Shown: in pieces, positions 8,464 through 16,292 of the stretch
How positions within the stretch are numbered: the first letter of the stretch is position 1
How the letters are laid out: every line of letters starts with the position of its first letter
Assembly: GCF_000969905.1 (NCBI RefSeq)
Contig: NZ_CP009520.1
Span: forward strand, 3,720,001-3,784,000
Length of the DNA: 64,000 nt
Origin: Methanosarcina vacuolata Z-761
GTDB lineage: Archaea > Halobacteriota > Methanosarcinia > Methanosarcinales > Methanosarcinaceae
Direction: 5' to 3'
Notes under the pieces: model-generated
The model's database searches: none
Told to the model about the DNA's origin: nothing
What the model saw: only the letters and a program-made list of their open reading frames with translations
Position numbers and translations under genes: made by a program

Positions 8464-9597
8464 CTAGTTATCGTCAATTCTGTCATACAGTTTTTCCAGA
8501 TCCATTTGCAACCTGTTAATTTCCTTTTTCCAGATTTTTTTATTAAATTCCATACAGAGACCCATTTTCAAAGCTGCCAGTTTCACATAATTCTGAGAAA
8601 TTTTTCTGTTGCTGCAGGGAAGGCCGAAAGCCAGATCGGTTTTTTTGATGCTATATTTTTCGTGGATTAGAAACTCGTAAAGCTCAGTAACCAGGTCTGG
8701 TTTTTCTTCAGACTGTTTGGAAAAATCCGGGCAAAGATCAACCAGATTCCGCAGGTGGGACTGGACGCCACAACATTCAGGGCACAATTGCTTTGAATTT
8801 GCAAACTTAAGCAGCTCTTTGAATTCAAGAAAAATATTCGTCTGCTCGAAACCTGAGGGTAGAGTTTTTCCGAGGAAGATAAGGATATGGATGCATTCAT
8901 GAAAGAGGATTTTTGCTATCAGGAATTCAATTCTATCCCGAAGGTTCCATAATTTTTCGACCAATTTTCGTTCCCACAACTCATATGGATTTATCAGGAC
9001 AAGGGATCTGTAGATTATTTTCTTGTCTTCTTTAGAAATGATTTTTTTAGGCTCGAAGGCTAACCCCGGCATCATTCCAACAAATTGCACTCGGACCGCT
9101 AGATCCCAGCAGTATTTCCATTCCCCTAAACGCGCACATTTTACCCGATAGTATTTTCCGTCAAATTTGACTCTTTCAATTAGCCGGTACAGCTCCTCAT
9201 TTTGTTTTTTGATAAGGGTTTTTATTACAGTTTCCCTGTAAATGTTCAGGTCGAGATAGAAAAGCCCTGGAGATAAAAACGAACAATCAGGAGCAGGATT
9301 AGAAACAGGATAAGTAAAAGGATTAGAAACAGGATAAGTAAAAGGATTAGAAACAGGATAAGTAAAAGGATTAGAAACAGGATAAGTAAAAGGATTAGAA
9401 ACAGGATAAGTAAAAGGATTAGAAACAGGATAAGTAAAAGGAGAGAAGTATAAGTCAACAGGAGAGGCTGGTGAAGAGGCAAGGAATAACTTGTCCTTCA
9501 CTCTATGTAACGGCAAGCTATTTTTTTCCTTTGGCAAAACTTTCTTTGTTCTTATTCCCTGCACCGCAAATCTACCCCTCTTGAACCCATTACCCAC
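8464..9597 (-). CDS. Putative zinc-dependent protein with HExxH motif and an eight-residue repeat
   Basis: I do not recognise a named family. The frame encodes up to 377 residues. Residues 53-100 are six copies of PFTYPVSN, produced by a 24-bp DNA repeat. The C-terminal two thirds are globular and contain LFHECIHIL (His233, Glu234, His237), the HExxH signature of zinc metallopeptidases. A Cys cluster (LCPECCG with later Cys residues) that could bind a second zinc follows. The start is uncertain because the low-complexity N-terminus may not be translated; the conserved-looking part begins near residue 112. It lies inside the split metal-transport locus, between cbiM and the nicotianamine synthase-like genes, but on the opposite strand to the latter. 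Confidence 0.6.
   Translation of the reverse strand: MGNGFKRGRFAVQGIRTKKVLPKEKNSLPLHRVKDKLFLASSPASPVDLYFSPFTYPVSNPFTYPVSNPFTYPVSNPFTYPVSNPFTYPVSNPFTYPVSNPAPDCSFLSPGLFYLDLNIYRETVIKTLIKKQNEELYRLIERVKFDGKYYRVKCARLGEWKYCWDLAVRVQFVGMMPGLAFEPKKIISKEDKKIIYRSLVLINPYELWERKLVEKLWNLRDRIEFLIAKILFHECIHILIFLGKTLPSGFEQTNIFLEFKELLKFANSKQLCPECCGVQSHLRNLVDLCPDFSKQSEEKPDLVTELYEFLIHEKYSIKKTDLAFGLPCSNRKISQNYVKLAALKMGLCMEFNKKIWKKEINRLQMDLEKLYDRIDDN
9294..9440. repeat. 24-bp tandem repeat inside the HExxH gene
   Basis: The unit GGATTAGAAACAGGATAAGTAAAA is repeated six times with almost no change. It is in phase with the minus-strand frame (encoding PFTYPVSN), so repeat number can vary without a frameshift. Confidence 0.9.
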
Positions 9598-10442
9598 AAT
9601 AAGAGGTTATTAGTGTTACTAAAATTTATTTTCGTATTATTAAATAGTAAAACATCCTAACCAATAAATACTTTATTCTACAAAATTGAAATATAGTAAC
9701 AATACCACAGAGGATATGAAGAAACTCATATTTCCTTAGAGCTTTTAGAACCCTCTTAACTCTAAAAACAGAGAAGCCTAAAGTTTTTAATTTTCAAAAC
9801 AACCTTCTGCAGATTTATTAGACCCAAATCTACTGGAATATCTGTGTTCTTTAAAATAACTTTTTTAACTTACTGCATCATTAAATTTCATTAGGGTATT
9901 ATTTCTATAGACAAATTTATTAACTTTGCATACAGATTAGTACCAATAGGAAATAATTTATTTTAAGAAATCTATTAAAAGTATAATCCATGAGTTAAGA
10001 AAATCCTGTCTGTTCAGGAAAGGAGTAAAATATGTCTGAGAAAGTTGCAAGAGCAAATGTTATTAGGTTAAAAAATACGCACATAAAATGCCTGAAAATT
10101 AGACTTCGGAAGTCAAAACCGTTTATTGCAAAGAATGAAACTGAAGGATACAACAACCAATAAGCTAAATCTAGAAATTTCCGAACCTGATTAAGTTTAA
10201 CATAAAATATACAACGCTGCCGAAAAAGTTCTAAAACTCTCTTTTTTGAAATTTGAAGAGGATACCTAAATTCCCCTAAAATGCCGCAACAATTTTATTT
10301 TCCCGCTGTTAACAAATATTATTTTTTTGTTTTCGTATGGTTTAAATGATTTTTACTAAGCCATCTTACGTTTTTTGTCTTATTTTTTACTTAATGCAAT
10401 GAATTTTTTTAATATACTTACTTTTTTAAGATTGTAGATAAG
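9598..10442. other. AT-rich region upstream of the nas pair
   Basis: About 850 bases of very AT-rich DNA. Apart from the possible 43-codon gene at 10032-10163, I see no gene, RNA helix or extended repeat. Confidence 0.5.
10032..10163 (+). CDS. Possible small basic protein (43 residues)
   Basis: An ATG preceded by GGAAAGGAGTAAAAT, a strong ribosome site at ideal spacing, opens a 43-codon frame. It encodes a very basic peptide (MSEKVARANVIRLKNTHIK then CLKIRLRKSKPF). No family is recognised. The ribosome site is the only positive evidence; the frame could be the start of a decayed gene. Confidence 0.35.
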   Translation: MSEKVARANVIRLKNTHIKCLKIRLRKSKPFIAKNETEGYNNQ

Positions 10443-10530
10443 TTTATATATGTTCAACAAAAATTAATCATATATAAAATATATTTTTATTAATATATTA
10501 TTAATTAATAACACGGAGTAGTGTGATCTC
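10443..10530 (+). promoter_or_regulatory. Promoter and leader of the nas-like operon
   Basis: TTTATATA at 10443-10450 and a second AT-rich box near 10470 are the likely TATA elements. GGAG at 10515-10518 is the ribosome site, about a dozen bases before the ATG. No GTATTAC box like those before the cbi operons is seen in this leader. Confidence 0.45.
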
Positions 10531-11403
10531 ATGAACAGCTTACTAAGTGCTGAGGGCAACAGTTTACTGCCCATTTTTCAAGACTATGAGCTGCAATTAT
10601 ATGACATCAGGTCCCATATCTTACATTTTTACAACAATATTAAAGATCGTGATTTAAGTATAATTGCAGAATCAAATATGGCGGAACTTTATGAGATATT
10701 TTCCGAGCTTGATGAGCTTGGGCATCTGGATGTTTCTGAAGATCTCTGTCAGGCCTTACTTAGAGATCCGGTGATCCGTTCCGTTCTTCCTGCAATTTAC
10801 ACCAGTTATACTCATTTTTTTAGTTTGCATGAGACTCAGCTAGCAAAAAATATTCTGGCTTACAAGGAACCCTGGAAAATACTGGAATCTTTTCCTCTAT
10901 ATCCCAGATACGAAAAAATGATTAAAACTCAAGTTCGGGCATCCCCTGGAATTGAAGTGCTGGCTTTCATAGGCTGCGGTCCTCTTCCTGTTACTCTACT
11001 TATTTTCAGTAAATTATATGGCATCCGTTGCATTGGAGTAGATCAGGACCCTGAAGCCGTGGATCTGGCAAAAAGCTGTATAAAGCACTTTGGGCTTGAA
11101 AAGGAAATCACTATTCTTGAGGGAGACGAAACCGTACTTTCAAAAATGGAATGGGACTCTGTGCTTATAGCAGGACTTGCCGAACCCAAACAGCGTATCT
11201 TTGAAAACTTACATACGATGATAAAAAATCGAAAATCGAGTTCCAAAAAACCAATTTCAGTGTGTTATCGCAATTATAGCGGCATAAGACAATTGCTATA
11301 CTGGCCAGTCCAGCCGGAACAGATTAAAGGTTTCAGAAAAATAAACGAAATCTATCCCGCTGGAAAAGTAAACAATACCCTGGTTTTCATGGAGTGTGAA
11401 TAA
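10531..11403 (+). CDS. Nicotianamine synthase-like protein 1
   Basis: The 290-residue product matches the nicotianamine synthase family in order of motifs: a helical N-terminal domain, FPLYPRY (121-127), the Rossmann segment VLAFIGCGPLPVTLL, GVDQDPEAVDLA, and the C-terminal VNNTLVF that corresponds to the family NSVV ending. Members condense aminocarboxypropyl groups of S-adenosylmethionine into metal-chelating opines such as nicotianamine. Glu101 and Tyr127 are 26 residues apart, the spacing I recall for the catalytic Glu81/Tyr107 pair of the Methanothermobacter enzyme. A glutamate kept in many homologues after the YPxY motif is Gln134 here. It overlaps the next gene and lies between the two cbi operons, pointing to a metallophore role. 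Confidence 0.85.
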   Translation: MNSLLSAEGNSLLPIFQDYELQLYDIRSHILHFYNNIKDRDLSIIAESNMAELYEIFSELDELGHLDVSEDLCQALLRDPVIRSVLPAIYTSYTHFFSLHETQLAKNILAYKEPWKILESFPLYPRYEKMIKTQVRASPGIEVLAFIGCGPLPVTLLIFSKLYGIRCIGVDQDPEAVDLAKSCIKHFGLEKEITILEGDETVLSKMEWDSVLIAGLAEPKQRIFENLHTMIKNRKSSSKKPISVCYRNYSGIRQLLYWPVQPEQIKGFRKINEIYPAGKVNNTLVFMECE

Positions 11404-12217
11404 CATTCAAAAAATAGATGTTAAGCCCCTAATTGCCGAATTTCGCCAGATCTATACCCAGATAAAAGATCTTAAAGAAACTGATATCCTGGATAATTCC
11501 TCTCCTGAACTGTATGCTGTGTTTAAAAGGCTGGATGAACTGGTATCTCTGGATATAGATGAACAGTCTATTGAGGTACTCTTTGAAAGCCCGGATTTTA
11601 ATATTCTGATTGTTGAGATTTCTCGCTTTCGGTTTTTATACAATTTGAAACTTGAAATCGAAAAAGCAAAAAGTCTTCTTGAAAGCTCGAATCCGTGGCA
11701 AACTCTCCAGAATTTTACATTTTATCCGAACTACCTGCAGCTTGCCAGAACCGAATATACAGGTTCAGGTCTTAAACCAAAGGATTGTGTTCTTTTTCTT
11801 GGAAGCGGCCCTCTACCTCTGAGTCTAATAATGCTCTGTCGCGAACACGGTCTTTTCGGAATCGGAATTGAACAGGATGGAAAAAGGGCAAGCCTCTCCA
11901 GGGAGGTAATTGATTGTCTCGGTCTTTCCGAAAGTATTGAGATAATCGAAGGAAACCATTTCATCCTGCCCCTTAAAACCAGATGTGACCTTTACATGGT
12001 TGCTGCCCAGGCTGAACCCAAAGAAGAGATATTCGAGCACCTTGCAAAAGTCCTTCCCAAAGGAAGTAAAGTTTCCTACCGCCTTTATGAAAAGGGCCTT
12101 CGGAGAATTCTGGACAGTAATTTCCTCTTTAAACTGCCTTCAGGATTTGAAGAATATCTCAGGGTTCAGCCGGAACCTCCAGTTAATAATACGGTTGTAT
12201 TTTTGAAAAAGAGATAA
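11396..12217 (+). CDS. Nicotianamine synthase-like protein 2
   Basis: This 273-residue paralogue of the preceding gene starts at a GTG that overlaps its stop by eight bases, so the two are surely cotranslated. The same landmarks are present: FTFYPNY (107-113), ARTE, VLFLGSGPLPLSLIML, GIGIEQDGKRASL and VNNTVVFLKKR at the end. Glu87 and Tyr113 keep the 26-residue spacing of the putative catalytic pair, and the GSGPLP loop is closer to the family consensus than GCGPLP in copy 1. Two adjacent copies suggest a heterodimer or two enzymes with different acceptors. The substrate (glutamate, histidine or another amino acid) cannot be read from the sequence. Confidence 0.85.
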   Translation: MNNIQKIDVKPLIAEFRQIYTQIKDLKETDILDNSSPELYAVFKRLDELVSLDIDEQSIEVLFESPDFNILIVEISRFRFLYNLKLEIEKAKSLLESSNPWQTLQNFTFYPNYLQLARTEYTGSGLKPKDCVLFLGSGPLPLSLIMLCREHGLFGIGIEQDGKRASLSREVIDCLGLSESIEIIEGNHFILPLKTRCDLYMVAAQAEPKEEIFEHLAKVLPKGSKVSYRLYEKGLRRILDSNFLFKLPSGFEEYLRVQPEPPVNNTVVFLKKR

Positions 12218-12263
12218 AATCTTCTGGCTGTAGGAAGCGGTTTTCAAAATTTTCTATACCAAC

Positions 12264-12345
12264 CAATTCTCAGAAACAATCAGTTCTCAGAAATAGTCAG
12301 TTCTCAGAAATAGTCAGTTCTCAGAAATAGTCAGTTCTCAGAAAA
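12264..12345. repeat. 17-bp tandem repeat between nas and cbiQ
   Basis: Five copies of CAGTTCTCAGAAATAGT fill the gap between the convergent nas-like and cbiQ genes. Confidence 0.85.
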
Positions 12346-12379
12346 GCTAAGGGAGTAGTGGAAGCAGTGGAAGCTCCTT

Positions 12380-13186
12380 TCAGACATAAAGATGTGTATA
12401 TAATATGCAACCTGCACTCAGGAGCAAAAAGAAGATGTCCTGAGCTCTGATTTTTGTCCTATAATAAGCCTTTTCATGACCACTTCCGTAACCTCTGCAA
12501 AGCATACTTATATAGGTCCTTTCTCCCTGCTCGTAGGAGCGTATGAAAATAGAACTTATGCTGTTTCCTACCTGCTCGATGACCCATTTTCTTGGCACAT
12601 CTTTGTTCCATATATCAAAAAGCCTTGTTTGCTGTGCGGTCCTTATCCTTTTAAGAACGGCCCAAAACAGGAAAAGATAGCGTATCATCATGCTCAAAAG
12701 CAGAGTAAACTCTCTTGGAATGCCTACCCTGTCTGCAGCTGCAACCATATCTCTCAGCCGCGTAGTAGAAGAAAACAGGATAATAGCTGTTATGCAGACC
12801 AGAAATTTTGCAAGCAGGGTGATTCCAAAGTCAAGTCCTTCATAAGTTATACTGAGCCCGAAAGGCAGGTCAAGAGGGTATAGAGTATAATTTTCTATAA
12901 AGGAAGGTCTAAAGAATGGCTGGATAAGGGCTATTGTGAGTCCGAATGGTAAAATTGCAAGAATACGAAGGAAAAAGTATCTTAAGTCGAGCCCTGCAGC
13001 AAGCACCAGAAGCAGCAAATAAACCTCGATGGCAAAAAGGCGGACCATATTTTTTTCGTGAATCCGGGGCAGGCTAACTGCATAAATGATTATTGCAAAT
13101 GTAAAAAGCAGCTTTATCCGGGGATCAAGCCTGTGTACTGGACTGTCTTTATATGATTCGCGTTCAATATCCGTGAGCGTTACCAT
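12380..13186 (-). CDS. cbiQ: CbiQ, T component of an ECF metal transporter
   Basis: This is the 268-residue transmembrane scaffold that joins the ATPases to CbiM. The start MVTLTDIERESYKDSPVHRLDPRIKLLFTF is typical of CbiQ. Five or so helices follow, and the cytoplasmic coupling-helix motif appears twice as an arginine-rich stretch (AADRVGIPREFTLLLSMMIRY and CRGYGSGHEK). The gene follows cbiO by 33 bases and the two form one transcription unit. It converges with the nas-like pair. Confidence 0.93.
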   Translation of the reverse strand: MVTLTDIERESYKDSPVHRLDPRIKLLFTFAIIIYAVSLPRIHEKNMVRLFAIEVYLLLLVLAAGLDLRYFFLRILAILPFGLTIALIQPFFRPSFIENYTLYPLDLPFGLSITYEGLDFGITLLAKFLVCITAIILFSSTTRLRDMVAAADRVGIPREFTLLLSMMIRYLFLFWAVLKRIRTAQQTRLFDIWNKDVPRKWVIEQVGNSISSIFIRSYEQGERTYISMLCRGYGSGHEKAYYRTKIRAQDIFFLLLSAGCILYTHLYV

Positions 13187-13219
13187 TAAAAATTCTCCTC
13201 TGAGGACTATTTCCGGCTT

Positions 13220-14203
13220 TCAATCAAGCCTCACATTTTGCTGTCCCGAGCTTATAAGCCGCAGTACTTCGTCTCTGGCTGCTTCGGCTGTTATCTGTAT
13301 GTTAACATTAAGTCCTTTTTGCTGGAGCATCTCGAATACTTCAGCCACTCTCGGAAGTCTGAGGTGAGCTTTCCTGAGGAGTTTGGGATCACTAAATATC
13401 TCATCCGGGCTTCCGTCAGCCTCAAGTCTTCCATGATGGAGAACAAAAACCCTTTCTGCAAAATAAGGAACCACATCCACGTCATGGGTAGAAAGGAGCA
13501 GGGTGATTCCAAGTTCCTTGTTCATCTTCATAATTAACTCAAGCACGCGAGCAGAACTGAGAGGGTCAAGGCCAGCTGTTGGCTCATCAAGGACTATAAC
13601 TTCAGGGCGCATGGCAAGGATGCCTGCAATCGCCACAAGTTTCTTCTGCCCTCCACTTAGATGATGCGGAGCCCTTTCCTCAAAACCTGTGAGTCCGACC
13701 ATATCAAGGGCTTCTTTAACTCTCATTTCCACCTCTCTTCTGGACAAACCCATATTAATCGGCCCAAAAGCAACATCTTCTTCAACACTTGGAGCAAGCA
13801 CCTGGTCGTCAGGGTCCTGGAAAACGATTCCTACGGTTTCCCTGCAGGCCCGGAGATTCTTCTTAGTCATTTTTTCCCCTTTTATCAGGATTTCCCCTGA
13901 AAGAGGCCGCAGAATTCCATTAAGGTGCTTGAACAAAGTAGATTTTCCGGCTCCATTAGCTCCAAGCACTGCAACTCTCTCCCCTTTGAACACTTTGAGA
14001 TTGATTTTATCCAGGGTATTTGAATCAAGATGAGAGTATCTATGGCAGAGGTCTCTGACTTCCAGTACAGGAACGCCATTTCTTTCGGTAAACTTGCCCG
14101 ATTTTTCGGAACCTGTTCCGGCTTTCTGGCTCATTCTGCCTGTTGTTTCTTTTGGGAAAGTTACTGTTTCTTCGGAGTTATGGGGGGAATTCGGAGTGCT
14201 CAT
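13220..14203 (-). CDS. cbiO: CbiO, ATPase of an ECF metal transporter
   Basis: The 327-residue protein is an ABC ATPase with Walker A GANGAGKST, Q-loop FQDPDDQ, signature HLSGGQKK, Walker B VIVLDEPTAGLD and switch histidine STHD. FQDPDDQVLAPSVEEDVAFGP is typical of ECF-type ATPases, which differ from importers with a binding protein. About 45 extra residues rich in Ser/Thr/Glu precede the domain; a later start is possible but no better ribosome site is evident. Only one ATPase gene is present, so a homodimer should power the CbiMNQ module. GTATTAC boxes upstream match those before cbiM. Confidence 0.93.
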   Translation of the reverse strand: MSTPNSPHNSEETVTFPKETTGRMSQKAGTGSEKSGKFTERNGVPVLEVRDLCHRYSHLDSNTLDKINLKVFKGERVAVLGANGAGKSTLFKHLNGILRPLSGEILIKGEKMTKKNLRACRETVGIVFQDPDDQVLAPSVEEDVAFGPINMGLSRREVEMRVKEALDMVGLTGFEERAPHHLSGGQKKLVAIAGILAMRPEVIVLDEPTAGLDPLSSARVLELIMKMNKELGITLLLSTHDVDVVPYFAERVFVLHHGRLEADGSPDEIFSDPKLLRKAHLRLPRVAEVFEMLQQKGLNVNIQITAEAARDEVLRLISSGQQNVRLD

Positions 14204-14263
14204 ACTGAAAACATCCTGTATGAAGATCGCGTTTACATATGAAAACTAACTTTTTTAAAAATA

Positions 14264-14300
14264 GTATTACAAGTAATGAAGTTATCTTTCTTATGTATTA
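14264..14300 (-). promoter_or_regulatory. GTATTAC boxes upstream of cbiO-cbiQ
   Basis: GTATTAC at 14264-14270 and GTATTAT from 14295 recur upstream of the cbiO start, with an inverted half (GTAATG) just after the first. The heptamer is the one clustered at the cbiM promoter (7779-7823), so a shared regulator is plausible. The spacing is not the same. Confidence 0.35.
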
Positions 14301-14824
14301 TGGTTTGTACTTTACCTTTAACTTATCCATCTATTGTTTAGTTTCATTTCATTATTTGCATTTAATTTTATATATTAGTTTAAGTGCCTTCAAAAAAGAT
14401 TCTGATTAAACTTGCCTTTCAAAGATGTGTGATTTTACGGCATCTATAGACTTTGTTTGTGTATGCCTAATAAAAGAATAACCCTTTCGGTAACGATTTT
14501 GTTAGGATGACAGGTATTTCTTTAACAAAATTTTTGAAAGATTTTAGTTTTCGTACCTGTAGCTTTATTTTTTCTAGAATAACAAATGATCAAATACATA
14601 TTTTGCATGGCCACAAAAAAACCCGTATTCAAAATATCGTATACGAGTGGCCTTCTAAACAGATTAATGTATTGGTCAGTTGTGGATTTTTTATACTATC
14701 TCGTTGTAACATTAATTGTGAACTAAAATTAAGATCTACGTTTATAGATTTTTTGCGAAAAAAACGAAATGAACAGACTTTTTAAAGTGAGTTTATTAAT
14801 TAGGATCAACAATTCAAGCAAAAA
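14301..14824. other. Non-coding or decayed stretch
   Basis: A 92-codon plus-strand frame at 14507-14785 has no recognisable features and no ribosome site. The stretch probably belongs to the eroded mobile DNA that follows. Confidence 0.4.
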
Positions 14825-15070
14825 ATGAGAAGTCGCTTGATGCTGATTTTAAGGAAAATTTTTGGCAAAAAACACATTTCTTTGAAAGGAAAGTCAAACC
14901 ATAACGAGGAAGGAACAAAGGCAAATGGCACATTTATGACGATTGTTCAGACGGCAAAGAAACTGGGTGTAAGTGCATATCATTACATATGTGATAGAGT
15001 CGGCGGTACATTTGAGATGCCATCTCTGGCTCAACTCATCAAAGAAAAAAGCTTGGTGAGTGAAAGGTGA
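14825..15070 (+). pseudogene. C-terminal fragment of a transposase
   Basis: The frame ends with GTFMTIVQTAKKLGVSAYHYI followed by CDRVGGTFEMPSLAQLI. This is the kind of C-terminal tail seen in IS66-like transposases of Methanosarcina, as far as I can tell from memory. The catalytic domain is absent upstream, so it is a remnant. The first 30 residues have no resemblance to a transposase. Confidence 0.45.
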
Positions 15071-15778
15071 GAGATTTCCACTCAACTTGAAGAGGATACG
15101 AATCCAGTTTTTATCAAAATAGATATTCGCTATCTAAAGACTTAAATCACTATGTTGTATTACACAGATGATGACCATTTACAAAATCTAGTGATTTTGA
15201 ATTTTATATTCATCACTAGATTTTGGTACTGAGTCCTGTAATGAGAACGCTTAGTATTATTTCAACGCAGCCTATAATGAGAATGCTCAGTATTATTTTT
15301 TTGTTAACCAAAATCTAAAACCTCCATTTTCGATTATTAACCCTGTAATCTCAATTATGAAAGTGAAGAAGTGAGAAATTCATCAAAGAACATTCATATT
15401 CTTGCAATTTCAACGGGGATTAATCTCCTCCTTTCGTACTTGTTACTATTAGTTATTGGCTAATTACCAAGAATTTTGGATAGGTAATAGGTAATTACCA
15501 CTACCAGTAAGCTTTGTGTTGAAAAAGAAGTTAATAAATGATTAACTCGGAAAATCTGTTTGTAAGAAAAAAAATCCCTTGGGCAAGATCAAAATACTTA
15601 TATAAGATTATGTGAGGTAGATCCAAAATATGGGGTGACTGTTGTTCTGGAAATACCTTCTGCCTGAGTAGATAAATATAAAAAAGGAATGAATGTGTCG
15701 TTTTTATGACGTGGATTATTAAGTCTGTTTAAAAATAAAATATAGTAAATAGATATATTTGCCCTATGATGAACTATC
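15071..15778. other. Non-coding stretch with an imperfect direct repeat
   Basis: An imperfect direct repeat of about 33 bases (TAATGAGAACGCTTAGTATT and TAATGAGAATGCTCAGTATT) occupies 15236-15296. I see no gene in the rest. Confidence 0.5.
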
Positions 15779-16210
15779 TCATTTTCCAAGTTTACGAACT
15801 TGGAAAATATGGGATATTGAGGCGGCCATGAAAAGAAAGTTTGTAAACAGCATCCACTTAGAACTTGGGATCCATTTTATTAACCCTGCAACTATAAGGA
15901 AACCGCTGACTGTGGCAAATATGCTCAGGCCAAGATAGAACTGGCTCCAGGGTATATCTCCTTTATTAACAGTTTCCAAGTAAATGTCAAATTCCTGGGA
16001 GGCTGGGAGAAGTTCCACAGTGTCCTGCTCTCTATTGTAGGCAACGATTCCCATATTTTCCATTTTTGGGATATGTGTCTGAAGCAGTGAAACATATATG
16101 CTTTTCCTAACACCCCTATTTGGCTCTTCGTCTTGGGATTCAATACGGGCGATCTCTTCGGACAGGGAACGTACACTCTGGTTTCCCTGAATGCGGAGGA
16201 GTTCAAGCAC
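15779..16210 (-). CDS. DUF7344-type winged-helix membrane protein, 5' end cut by an IS
   Basis: The protein has a winged-helix domain followed by two C-terminal membrane helices (FYLGLSIFATVSGFLIVAGL and WMLFTNFLFMAAS), as in DUF7344 regulators of Methanosarcina and haloarchaea. The listed start is a GTG, but the frame stays open upstream. There it encodes the characteristic first helix SDIFGVLQNDRRRLVLELLR and runs without an ATG into the inverted repeat of the IS at 16293. The native start has probably been removed by the insertion, so the gene may be broken or be expressed from the GTG. Its DNA-binding target is unknown. Confidence 0.65.
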   Translation of the reverse strand: MLELLRIQGNQSVRSLSEEIARIESQDEEPNRGVRKSIYVSLLQTHIPKMENMGIVAYNREQDTVELLPASQEFDIYLETVNKGDIPWSQFYLGLSIFATVSGFLIVAGLIKWIPSSKWMLFTNFLFMAASISHIFQVRKLGK

Positions 16211-16292
16211 AAGCCTTCTTCGGTCGTTCTGGAGTACTCCAAAAATGTCACTCTTTGATAACTGCGATTGTGTTTGTACAGTTCTCTGAGTA

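Noticed and set aside
14507-14785. A 92-codon plus-strand frame upstream of the transposase remnant.
   Set aside because: No ribosome site, no recognisable domain, and it lies in decayed DNA.
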